Below are positions 55,209 through 63,424 of a stretch of DNA of 64,000 bases, piece after piece (the first letter of the stretch is position 1; the number at the start of each line of letters is the position of its first letter). The position numbers were made by a program, and so were the translations under genes. The notes under the pieces are model-generated. The model did not search any database and was not told where the DNA came from. It worked only from the letters and a program-made list of their open reading frames with translations. The DNA comes from an uncultured Alteromonadaceae bacterium (lineage in GTDB: Bacteria; Pseudomonadota; Gammaproteobacteria; Enterobacterales; Alteromonadaceae): assembly GCA_947501935.1 (NCBI GenBank), contig CANMXU010000006.1, positions 1 through 64,000 on the forward strand, given 5' to 3'.

Positions 55209-55943
55209 CTAAGGTTTAACCATTTTATTATTGTTCCTCTTCCACAGAAGGATAATTATCAATGCTGTAACAGCACCGCCGACATGAGCAAAATGAGCAA
55301 TATTACCGACGGAATATTTAGTTAACCCAAAAAATAAATCCCCAGCAATAATGACAGGAACAAAATATTTAGCATTGATAGGTATAGGCAAGAATATCAA
55401 TGATAATTTGGCATTTGGATAGGTAAAGGCAAAAGCCACTAAAATTCCGTAGATTGCCCCCGACGCACCAACAACAGGTGAATGAAAAATCGACATTAAC
55501 TCCATAAACGTAGATTTTCCTACTTGATTCACTAAGTTGCTATCAACATAACCGCTAGTTAACATAGTTTGAATAGTTTCAGCGCTATATCCAAGCGCCA
55601 CAATTTGATTAAAAATAACGCTAAATTGGTAATAGTTAACCAATGTATATAACAGTGCCGCGCCAATGCCCGTAGCAAAATAAAATATTAAGAATTTTGG
55701 TGTCTGCCAAGATGTTTCCAGTGGCGTACCAAAAGACCATAAGGCATACATATTAAACAACAGGTGGCTAATCCCCCCATGCATAAACATGTGTGTTAGC
55801 ACTTGATAATAATTAAATTTTTCATTAAGTGGGAAATATAACGCTAAGGCCTGTACTTCTGATATTTTAAAAAAATAGCCGATTATGAAAATAACTACAT
55901 TGATGACAACAAGGTAATATATCGATTGTTTTGCTGAAGGCAT
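55209..55943 (-). CDS. rhomboid family intramembrane serine protease
   Basis: 244 residues with about six membrane helices. The catalytic Ser is in VGASGAIYGILVAFAF (about residue 160) and the His in IAHFAHVGGAVTALI. THMFMHGGISHLLFNMYALWSFG is the conserved loop and helix before it. A ~60-residue loop rich in polar residues (NQIVALGYSAETIQTMLTSGYVD) lies between helices. Shine-Dalgarno AAGGAAG precedes the ATG. It lies between two paralogous coiled-coil genes on the same strand. Its substrate is unknown. Confidence 0.92.
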   Translation of the reverse strand: MPSAKQSIYYLVVINVVIFIIGYFFKISEVQALALYFPLNEKFNYYQVLTHMFMHGGISHLLFNMYALWSFGTPLETSWQTPKFLIFYFATGIGAALLYTLVNYYQFSVIFNQIVALGYSAETIQTMLTSGYVDSNLVNQVGKSTFMELMSIFHSPVVGASGAIYGILVAFAFTYPNAKLSLIFLPIPINAKYFVPVIIAGDLFFGLTKYSVGNIAHFAHVGGAVTALIIILLWKRNNNKMVKP

Positions 55944-56057
55944 GGTACTTCCTTTTAAATCACTTAATGGACTTTACTAGCCCTCTTTAAGCATAATATT
56001 TGCAAACTAAAGAAGTGGTGCACTTGCACCAATTCTCATTTTGTATTTCTTCGCCGA

Positions 56058-56519
56058 TTACGACTTATAGCTGTCTACTTTAACTTCAATACTGGCTTTT
56101 AAGTCAGACATCTTTGTCATGTAGTCAGATAACTTCACTTTTACCTGTTCGACTTTCTCTGCTTCAATAGATTCAGCCTGCTCGATAACACTTTCAAATT
56201 GCCCTGCATACTTTGTCACCTCATTTTTCGCTTGTTCCATTGACGATTTACCTTCCATTTTCCCCAACGCAACTTGTAGTTGTAGGTTTTCTATTTCAGT
56301 ATTGATGCTTTCTTTAACATCACTTGCTGTTACGCCAATTTCCTCTAAATGAGTGCTTAACTCAGCGGCTGCAACTACAGCAGCTTTGCGCTTTGCCTTA
56401 ATGTTATCTTCTAAGTCGGCTTTACCTAATGAGGCTTGTAATGTTAGCGCTTCAACTTTCATTTGAGCGTGGTCGATTGTTTCATTAATTGCAGATTTAA
56501 TTGTTTCGATAGAAGTCAT
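56058..56519 (-). CDS. coiled-coil protein, copy 2 (paralog of the gene at 54368)
   Basis: 153 residues aligning without gaps to copy 1. The start MTSIETIKSAINET, the centre LQASLGKADLEDNI and the end EAEKVEQVKVKLSDYMTKMSDLKASIE are nearly identical, with changes mostly conservative (for example CAGQ to YAGQ). It has the same AGGTGAG-type Shine-Dalgarno before ATG 56519. The upstream sequence is also shared, so the two may be regulated alike. Function unknown. Confidence 0.8.
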   Translation of the reverse strand: MTSIETIKSAINETIDHAQMKVEALTLQASLGKADLEDNIKAKRKAAVVAAAELSTHLEEIGVTASDVKESINTEIENLQLQVALGKMEGKSSMEQAKNEVTKYAGQFESVIEQAESIEAEKVEQVKVKLSDYMTKMSDLKASIEVKVDSYKS

Positions 56520-56824
56520 TATTCTCACCTTTTATTTGATATTTTAAGTTGTTTATATAAAAAGAAGCGGTAGTTGTTTTGCTTCGTATTTAAGTTGAGA
56601 TAATAATAACCAAGTATTTAAGATTTGAATGTGTACAATCTAGATGAGTTTGTGTGGTCTATTTATGCTTAGGTGTAAAGCCCTTTTGAAGTATGACCGC
56701 TATTACCAATGCAATAGATAGTAATTATTTAATTAATAGACTTACCTTCTCTATCACCCAAAGAACACTTGATAAAATATAGAACTGTTATTCTGTGCTT
56801 AACTCTTTTCAACATTAATTCAGT
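56520..56824. other. intergenic region before the small membrane ORF
   Basis: About 300 bp. The part next to coiled-coil gene 2 matches the upstream region of copy 1. The rest is AT-rich with no recognised feature. Confidence 0.5.
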
Positions 56825-57055
56825 ATGAAACCAACAATTTTTTCTGTCATTTTCTTTTTCTCTATAGGAGTAATAACTAACGCGCTTAACATAACAATGA
56901 TGATTATCATTATTATGTTAAGCGCTTTTCTTATTTATATAGCTTGGATAGAAGACAAAAAAGCAAAACACGAACAAGAACTACGTACACAGCGTATGAT
57001 AAAAATTAAAAAAATTACTGACCTTTATAAACGGGAATCTAATAAAATCAAATGA
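56825..57055 (+). CDS. possible small membrane protein
   Basis: 76 residues: two hydrophobic segments (IFSVIFFFSIGVIT and MMIIIIMLSAFLIYIAWI) and a basic Lys-rich tail. There is no good Shine-Dalgarno before the ATG. A 20-bp-stem hairpin followed by T residues lies inside the frame (56882–56925), which could instead be a terminator. The ORF may be chance. No family recognised. Confidence 0.35.
   Translation: MKPTIFSVIFFFSIGVITNALNITMMIIIIMLSAFLIYIAWIEDKKAKHEQELRTQRMIKIKKITDLYKRESNKIK
56882..56925. repeat. long inverted repeat (20-bp arms, 4-nt loop)
   Basis: The arms start GCGCTTAACATAA and end TTATGTTAAGCGC; they pair over 20 bp with a single mismatch around loop GATT, and TTTTC follows. 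It reads as a strong hairpin, terminator-like on the plus strand. Confidence 0.7.
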
Positions 57056-57387
57056 ATAAAGGGTACATAAAAATAAGTATTGGTCGGATTATTTTTCGGG
57101 GGGATTACCCTAATATTTTAGTAATCGCTATGATCCACTTTAAAATGCATGACATCCCCATTTAAGTACCTGATAAAAAACCAGTGTAGAGCTAAAGGTG
57201 AAAACAATAAAGATGCAATATTTTTTACTTTAAGTATAAAGGAGCTCTCCTAGTCAAACACCATTTCGTTATATTCTATGTAGTTGAACTGCATTAAATA
57301 GTCAAAACAACAGTTAGGATTAACAGCTCTCAGCGCTCCCCATAGGCAACACAATTAAAAAATAAAATCACACTAACAAAACTTTAA
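57056..57387. other. intergenic region before the HdeD-like duplication
   Basis: About 330 bp with no ORF, RNA or clear site. It has a few G- and C-rich patches (GGGGGGATTACCC near 57098) in an AT-rich background. Confidence 0.45.
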
Positions 57388-57476
57388 AGCACACAGCCTT
57401 ATTTATCTTGGTTAATCATAATAGCTTCATCAACTCAGCAAGGGTTGGACAATTAAACAATACTTAAGGTGAAATT

Positions 57477-58085
57477 ATGAAAAACTTATTAAAATTATTA
57501 AAAGACAATGCAAAGCTAAATGTAGTTGCCGGCATCACATTATCACTGCTTGGCATACTTTGTATTAACCTACCGTTCTTATCCGGACTGACCATTGCGG
57601 GGGGGATGAGTTTAGCAATGGTCGCTTACGGTATTACTACTAGTGTATTTGCTTTTAGCAAAGATAAGATTACACATAAGATATTCAGTTTCATCTCCGG
57701 AATTCTTGTGGCTTTATTAGGTGTATTAATGTTAATTACCCCCGTAGTAAACCTATATGCACTGGCAATGGTAAGCGTATATTATTTTATCATTGATGGT
57801 TTAATGAATTTAATCACGACCTATCAAATGCGAAAAACTAAAGTATGGGGTTGGTCATTACTTCATGGCATTACTAGCTTAGTATTAGCTGCTTCACTAA
57901 TCGTTCAATGGCCTTTATCAAGCATTTATATTATTGGCACTTTAGTCGGAATACGTTTTATCTTTAATGGGTTAAACATCGTTTTGTTAGCTTCTACAGG
58001 TTTCGGCGTTGTTGATGCAATTGAAACATCACAAAATAACAATGACATTGAAGGAAAAAAAGTTAATAACATTCAACACGCCTAA
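57477..58085 (+). CDS. HdeD-like (DUF308) membrane protein, copy 1
   Basis: 202 residues with about six membrane helices in three pairs, as in HdeD/DUF308 proteins. Motifs are LNVVAGITLSLLGILCINLPFLSGLTIAGG, ISGILVALLGVLMLITPVVNL and WGWSLLHGITSLVLAASLIVQWPLSS, ending in a short polar tail. E. coli HdeD acts in acid resistance at high cell density; the role here is unknown. Shine-Dalgarno AAGGTGA lies 5 nt before the ATG. It has its own terminator. Confidence 0.88.
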   Translation: MKNLLKLLKDNAKLNVVAGITLSLLGILCINLPFLSGLTIAGGMSLAMVAYGITTSVFAFSKDKITHKIFSFISGILVALLGVLMLITPVVNLYALAMVSVYYFIIDGLMNLITTYQMRKTKVWGWSLLHGITSLVLAASLIVQWPLSSIYIIGTLVGIRFIFNGLNIVLLASTGFGVVDAIETSQNNNDIEGKKVNNIQHA

Positions 58086-58121
58086 TACTTAATTCAAAAC
58101 AAATACCATGACGAATAACAT

Positions 58122-58159
58122 AAAAAAGCCTATAGAAAGTATTTTCTATAGGCTTTTTT
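58122..58159 (+). terminator. rho-independent terminator after HdeD-like copy 1
   Basis: A 17-bp perfect stem (AAAAAAGCCTATAGAAA with TTTCTATAGGCTTTTTT), loop GTAT. Confidence 0.92.
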
Positions 58160-58559
58160 ATAGATTAAATTAGCTTAAAATACTATTAGTAACTTATTAA
58201 TTAACGTTTATTGCACCTCGAATAATCCGCCGGCTTTTATCCCTCTCATTATTTTTGTATAAAAAGCAATCAGTATTCTCCAATGAACATTTAGCAAGCT
58301 AGCAAAGCCGAACAAATGACTCCGTTAAAATCACAACTAAAGTCTGAAAGAATAAAAAGAAGACGTGAGGGAAAATACAAAGCCATAACCCAAATTAGCC
58401 ACTGCTTCATACATCAAAATAATGCCCTTCAACACATATAAATTATCCTTTCACACAAAAGAATCATAAAAGCACACAGCCTTATTTATCATGATTACTC
58501 ATAATAGCTTCATCAACTCAACAAGGGTTGGACAATTAAACAATATTTAAGGTGAAATT

Positions 58560-59168
58560 ATGAAAAACTTACTAACATTATTAAAAGACAATGCAAAACT
58601 AAATGTAGTTGGCGGCATCACATTATTACTGCTTGGCGCACTCTGTATTAACTTACCGTATTTATCAGGACTGACAATTGCAGGATTCGTAAGCTTAGCA
58701 ATGGTCGCTTATGGTATCAGCACCAGTATATTTGCTTTTACTAAAAATAAGGTTACACATAAGATATTAAACTTTATCTCTGGCATTCTCGTGACACTAC
58801 TGGGTGTATTCATGTTAATTAACCCCATTGCAAACCTATACACCCTGGCAATGATAAGCGTATGTTACTTTATTATCGATGGCGTTATGAATTTAGTTAC
58901 AACCTATCAAATTCGTAAAACTAAGCTATGGGGTTGGTCATTATTTCACGGCATTATTAGCTTAGCATTAGCTGCGTCACTCATCGTTCAATGGCCTTTA
59001 TCAAGTATTTATATTGTGGGGACTTTAGTAGGCATACGTTTTATCTTTAATGGACTAAACATCGCTCTATTAGCTTCTACAGGTTTCGGTGTAGTTGATG
59101 CCATTGAAACATCACAAAAAAGCGATAACGTTGAAGATGAAAAAGTTAATAAAGTTCAACATGCTTAA
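58560..59168 (+). CDS. HdeD-like (DUF308) membrane protein, copy 2
   Basis: 202 residues, same length as copy 1 and aligning without gaps. Most substitutions are conservative hydrophobic ones (for example ILCINLPFLSG to ALCINLPYLSG). It has the same Shine-Dalgarno and leader. The open frame is fully kept, which argues that both copies are used. Confidence 0.88.
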   Translation: MKNLLTLLKDNAKLNVVGGITLLLLGALCINLPYLSGLTIAGFVSLAMVAYGISTSIFAFTKNKVTHKILNFISGILVTLLGVFMLINPIANLYTLAMISVCYFIIDGVMNLVTTYQIRKTKLWGWSLFHGIISLALAASLIVQWPLSSIYIVGTLVGIRFIFNGLNIALLASTGFGVVDAIETSQKSDNVEDEKVNKVQHA

Positions 59169-59213
59169 CACTTAATTTTAAATAAAAAACATGACGAACA
59201 ACATCAAAACATG

Positions 59214-59246
59214 AGCCTGTAGAATGCAATTTCTATAGGCTTTTTT
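59214..59246 (+). terminator. rho-independent terminator after HdeD-like copy 2
   Basis: AGCCTGTAGAA pairs with TTCTATAGGCT (one wobble), then six T. It is a drifted version of the copy 1 terminator. Confidence 0.85.
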
Positions 59247-59503
59247 ATAGATTATCGTTTAGCTTCAAATGCGCCCCCCCATTTATTAATCTCAAAAATT
59301 CAATTTTTTTATGACCTCAGTCAATATTTTTTGTATTGGAAGTACTCTGTGTTCTCTACGAGACATTGTACAAAATAGCAAATGTCATACTGTACAAAAA
59401 TCACTCAGCCTTAGGTGTGTACTACAAATTAAGCGTTGTGATTATCCAATGATATATAAACATGAATTAGACAATGTTAATTCGTATTTTTTGAGGTTTT
59501 ATA

Positions 59504-61192
59504 ATGAGCAATGCATTGCAGAAATTAAACAATAACCAAGTTAAGCACCCATTAACGTGTTGCAAAAACGATATAAGTTCACACATGTTAGCGCAGTATG
59601 GTCTTGCTATTGATGCCAGTGCAATTGTTTCAATAGCGGATACCACAGGCAAAATAACCTATGTTAATGAAAATTTGTGTCGTCTTTCAGGTTACGACAA
59701 AAACGAATTAATCGGTAAGACTCATGCGCATACTAAACACCCTGAAACACCTAAGGCTATTTATGAAGAACTATGGAGTACTATTTCCTCAGGAAATATA
59801 TGGCAAGGTATATTAAAAAATCGAACTAAAGATAAACAAACATTTGTCACTAACAACTCAATTGTGCCGATTAAAAATAATTCAGGTGAAATTATTGAGT
59901 ATATTTGCATTAGGTTCGATATAACCCAAGTTTATCAGCAGCAAAAGATAACTGAGTGTCAGTTCACAGATAAAGTCACCAGTCTGCCGAACAGCATAAA
60001 ACTAATGGCCGATAGTGATAAATTAAAAAATACTCATATTGCAGTATTAACGATCCCTGAATTAAACAAAATTCAATATACATACCCGATTGAATTTTAT
60101 AATAAGCTGGTGAGAGCGATCACCGATTTCATCTTGCCACACATTCCAAAAAACTATACGTTCTATCGTTTATCAGAGAATATGTTTGCCATTTCCCCTC
60201 CTCAAAACAATTCTTTTGACGACTTAAAAGGCTGTTGCTATTCACTTAAATTTAATTTTGAAGAGCAACAAATAGCTATCGACTCAACCATATTTAAATT
60301 TTCAATTGTCATTGGCTTAGCAAAAGCAACACAAGCCGAGAATACCTTGATCAATGCTAAAATGGCACTTGCCTATGCTTTAGATAATGACAAAGACTTA
60401 TCGACATTTAGGCAAGAAAACCTCGTTTATGAAAAAATACTCAATACCATTGAGTGGGGCCGTAAAATCAAAAGTGCGTTAAAAAATAATAACGTGTGTA
60501 TTTTTGGCCAGGATATTGTTGATAAACATGGCAATGTCGCTTACACGGAAGTATTAATGAGAATTTTTGATGCTGAAAAGGATGACTATATTTCTCCACA
60601 CCATTTTTTGTCTATTGCCAAAAAGGCGAATTTGTATCATCAACTTTCTCAGCAAGTGCTAAAAAAAGCCATAAGATATTTTGGCATAAGTCGGCAACAC
60701 TTTAGTATAAACCTGTCGTCTGAAGATTTTAAAAATGGTCAAACAAGACGCCTACTTGTTCAACTGCTCAACGAACACCAAGCAGGTCACTTAATTACCA
60801 TTGAGTTGGTAGAATCAGAGCTGTGTAATATAAATAGCGCACAATTCATTTCGTATATTGAAGAGCTAAAAAGCTTAGGTTGTAAGATTGCAATTGATGA
60901 CTTTGGTAGTGGCTATTCTAACTTTAACTATTTACTTGCTCTACCTATAGATATTCTCAAAATTGACGGGTCATTAATCAAAGACATCAGTAAAAATGAA
61001 AAACATAGAATTTTAGTCGATTCTATTATCAACCTCTGTCATCGACTCAATATCAAAGTAGTCGCTGAATATATCGCCAATGAAGAGGATTTTATTCAAG
61101 TATCAAAGTTAAATGCTCATTATTATCAAGGCTATTTTTTTAATCAGCCTAAACGATTGACAACACAGTCTATTGTAAAACTTCACCGTTAA
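59504..61192 (+). CDS. PAS–GGDEF(degenerate)–EAL protein, probable c-di-GMP phosphodiesterase
   Basis: 562 residues, cytosolic. The PAS domain is about 35–145 (IVSIADTTGKITYVNENLCRLSGYDKNELIG). A GGDEF-like domain at about 150–300 has RLSENMFAI in place of the active site, so it is inactive as a cyclase. The EAL domain runs from about 315 to 560, with EVL in YTEVLMR, INLSSEDF, ELVESE, IDDFGSGYSNF, KIDGSLIKDI, VVAEYI and QGYFFNQP. The expected metal and catalytic residues are present, so c-di-GMP hydrolysis is likely. GAGG lies upstream of the ATG. The 250 bp before it is AT-rich, with a run of seven C near 59274. Confidence 0.92.
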   Translation: MSNALQKLNNNQVKHPLTCCKNDISSHMLAQYGLAIDASAIVSIADTTGKITYVNENLCRLSGYDKNELIGKTHAHTKHPETPKAIYEELWSTISSGNIWQGILKNRTKDKQTFVTNNSIVPIKNNSGEIIEYICIRFDITQVYQQQKITECQFTDKVTSLPNSIKLMADSDKLKNTHIAVLTIPELNKIQYTYPIEFYNKLVRAITDFILPHIPKNYTFYRLSENMFAISPPQNNSFDDLKGCCYSLKFNFEEQQIAIDSTIFKFSIVIGLAKATQAENTLINAKMALAYALDNDKDLSTFRQENLVYEKILNTIEWGRKIKSALKNNNVCIFGQDIVDKHGNVAYTEVLMRIFDAEKDDYISPHHFLSIAKKANLYHQLSQQVLKKAIRYFGISRQHFSINLSSEDFKNGQTRRLLVQLLNEHQAGHLITIELVESELCNINSAQFISYIEELKSLGCKIAIDDFGSGYSNFNYLLALPIDILKIDGSLIKDISKNEKHRILVDSIINLCHRLNIKVVAEYIANEEDFIQVSKLNAHYYQGYFFNQPKRLTTQSIVKLHR

Positions 61193-61200
61193 CTTTAACG

Positions 61201-61257
61201 AACTCAATTTACTGGTTTTCAGTAAATTGAGTTGATGAACAAACGAGGTTAACCTCG
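61201..61257. terminator. hairpins between convergent genes (likely bidirectional termination)
   Basis: AACTCAATTTACTG, loop GTTTT, CAGTAAATTGAGTT (14-bp perfect stem, 61201–61233), followed by the perfect palindrome CGAGGTTAACCTCG (61244–61257). There is no strong T run, so efficiency is uncertain. Confidence 0.45.
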
Positions 61258-61259
61258 AT

Positions 61260-62024
61260 TTATAGTTGATAGTTAAATTCTATTCGGTGATCGCCATCAC
61301 TAGCATTAACTTTCTCATTCCAATTTGCAAAATACCGGATATTTGCTCTTGATGAAATTTGATAGGAAATAGCAAATTCATGGGTAAGTATATTACTTTC
61401 ATTGCCATAGTAACCATTCTTGTATTCATCACTTCCTGATATTGTAGTTAACCACAGAGGGTTATAATTTATCCAAACATTTTCAGAGACGGTAACTTTT
61501 CCATAAAAACCTAAAGCAGAAAACGCCCCAGGAACTTCATAACCATTCTCAGCATCATTTTGCATTGTTACCCCTACACCAGCTAAAGGGTAAAGTTGCA
61601 CCGGTCCCCATTTAGGCAATGCTTGAATTAAGCTATAGGAAGCATCCATTGTCTCTTTATCTAGGTTTACATTTATATCAATTTGAGTTCCTCTGCCATT
61701 TGTTGTTTCAACTTGAAAATTTCTAAACCTAAGGGAATCTACTGCATTATCAACACCTTGATACAAGGCGTTATTATCATCTCGAATCCCCAACCACTCA
61801 CCACCAACACCTTTTACTTCGATAATATTCATCGCCATATTGGTTTCGCTACCAGTGTCATAAGTTTGTCCTATTTTTAAATTCAAGCCCTTGTCGGTAA
61901 TACCTCCACCTAGCTGAGTATAAACAGCTAACGGATCTGACATATCTTGAAACTGCTCTTCTTGAGCAGCAACGTTAAGGTGCAAAGCGGCTGCCATTAA
62001 CATAGTAATTTGTGTTTTATTCAT
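61260..62024 (-). CDS. outer-membrane beta-barrel-like protein, function unknown
   Basis: About 254 residues. A signal peptide (MNKTQITMLMAAALHLNVAAQ) precedes a mature part of alternating beta-strand character with many Tyr, Asn and Gly (TQIDINVNLDKETMDASYSLI, VWINYNPLWLTTI, ILTHEFAISYQISSRANIRYFANW). It closes with HRIEFNYQL, a terminal strand like those of small barrels. I do not recognise the family. ATG 62024 is chosen because it begins the signal peptide; the longer frame to 62147 has no support. It lies between two c-di-GMP genes. Confidence 0.75.
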   Translation of the reverse strand: MNKTQITMLMAAALHLNVAAQEEQFQDMSDPLAVYTQLGGGITDKGLNLKIGQTYDTGSETNMAMNIIEVKGVGGEWLGIRDDNNALYQGVDNAVDSLRFRNFQVETTNGRGTQIDINVNLDKETMDASYSLIQALPKWGPVQLYPLAGVGVTMQNDAENGYEVPGAFSALGFYGKVTVSENVWINYNPLWLTTISGSDEYKNGYYGNESNILTHEFAISYQISSRANIRYFANWNEKVNASDGDHRIEFNYQL

Positions 62025-62230
62025 TTCATTTATCCCGTTAGAAAGCAATATAATGAAACTATTATTATTTTTTTTACAATGACTGTATGTGTTATTAAAT
62101 AAACTAAGTGTGTACTTGAGAAGTGAGTACACATCTATTTTGGTCATTTACACATACTAATATTATGTTCTTATCTACAATAGTTTTATCAAACGACAAC
62201 AAGCATCTGTTGTACATAAGGTAATATGTT

Positions 62231-63403
62231 ATGACTAAATTAGAGCGCTCATATTTTGCGAGTAAGTTAATCGAAAAATTAACTTGGGTGAGAAAAAAAT
62301 TAAATATAAGCATTATTTTAGATAAGAAAAAATACAGGCACTCATTGCTTAATTTTACTATAAGCTTTTATTTCTTAGCTTTTTTAATCACAACCCCCAT
62401 CTCATTACTCAGAGCTATCGATATTAACTGGCACTCTATTAACTATGTTCATATAGCGTTATTAGTTGTTATCACGTTTTTACAAGCACATAAAAACAAG
62501 CTGAGTTATCACGTGAAAGTGATTACGTTAATCCTTGTTTTTTATAGTATTGGAATAATCGCAGATTACAGCTTGGGAATGGCCCTAGGTAATTATCTAT
62601 ACTTTTCAATATGTATATTACTTGCGGCTACTTTCTTATCTTTAAAGAATACTTTATTGATATTATTAGCCATTGTATTAACTCAATTACTCTTTATGGG
62701 TTTAACTTTTTTCGAAATAATCGCATTCAAGGTATCACCTTTAGTTCAAATCAATAACATTCACTTTTGGGGTACGCATATCACAGCCTTTATCACTCTT
62801 ATTGCAAGCCCTTTAATTGCTCTAGGTTGGTTAAACAAATCACTAAAAGCTTCTGAACACTCGTTAAAAATAGCAAATGAAAATTTAGAATATGCACAAA
62901 AACAATTAATTCATTTAGCTCAGACAGACGAATTAACCTCCCTTCCCAATAAACGGGCACTTCTGTCATACTCAGAATTAGAATTTAATAAGTTTAAGCG
63001 TCATAAAAATAGCTTTTCAGTGCTTATGATAGATATAGATTTCTTTAAACACGTTAATGATACCTACGGACATGACGCTGGTGATCTCGTTTTAAAATCT
63101 GTTGCTAATGTCTTAGCAAAACAAGTAAGGGATTATGAAATTGTGGCTCGAAATGGCGGTGAAGAATTCGTCATTATTTTACAAGAGCAAGATATAAATA
63201 TATCACTTAAAATTGCAGATCGAATAAGACTCGCGGTTGAAAAAACTAACACTCAATATCAGCAGACAAATATTAAAGTGACTGTTAGTATCGGGTTAGC
63301 GCAAGTGAGTATAGACGACCTAAGCTTTGCAGACTCATTAAAAAGAGCCGATAATAATGTCTATAAAGCAAAGGAAAGTGGAAGAAATATTGTCATCATT
63401 TAA
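62231..63403 (+). CDS. membrane-bound diguanylate cyclase (GGDEF)
   Basis: 390 residues. The N-terminal half has about six membrane helices (MASE-like sensor, residues 40–205). A short coiled coil leads to a GGDEF domain: TDELTSLPNKRAL, DIDFFKHVNDTYGHDAGD, and the active site GGEEF in RNGGEEFVIIL. The inhibitory site that is usually RxxD reads RDYE, so product inhibition may be weak. It makes c-di-GMP from GTP. It ends 21 bp before the lipid kinase gene, so the two may be co-transcribed. Confidence 0.93.
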   Translation: MTKLERSYFASKLIEKLTWVRKKLNISIILDKKKYRHSLLNFTISFYFLAFLITTPISLLRAIDINWHSINYVHIALLVVITFLQAHKNKLSYHVKVITLILVFYSIGIIADYSLGMALGNYLYFSICILLAATFLSLKNTLLILLAIVLTQLLFMGLTFFEIIAFKVSPLVQINNIHFWGTHITAFITLIASPLIALGWLNKSLKASEHSLKIANENLEYAQKQLIHLAQTDELTSLPNKRALLSYSELEFNKFKRHKNSFSVLMIDIDFFKHVNDTYGHDAGDLVLKSVANVLAKQVRDYEIVARNGGEEFVIILQEQDINISLKIADRIRLAVEKTNTQYQQTNIKVTVSIGLAQVSIDDLSFADSLKRADNNVYKAKESGRNIVII

Positions 63404-63424
63404 TCAATTTATAGGGAAGTACAT

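Larger units (their letters stand above)
57388..59246 (+). repeat. tandem duplication carrying two HdeD-like genes (1083-bp offset)
   Basis: The unit begins AGCACACAGCCTTATTTATC at 57388 and again at 58471. It includes the promoter and leader (GCTTCATCAACTCA, AAGGGTTGGACAATTAAACAAT, AAGGTGAAATT), the gene, and a terminator with CTATAGGCTTTTTTATAG. Both the left end and the start codons are exactly 1083 bp apart. The ~310 bp between the first terminator and the second unit is unlike the rest and holds no gene I can see. Confidence 0.88.

Noticed and set aside
59311..59535. 74-codon frame before the PAS-EAL gene
   Set aside because: No ribosome site, Cys-rich random composition, and it overlaps the real start at 59504.
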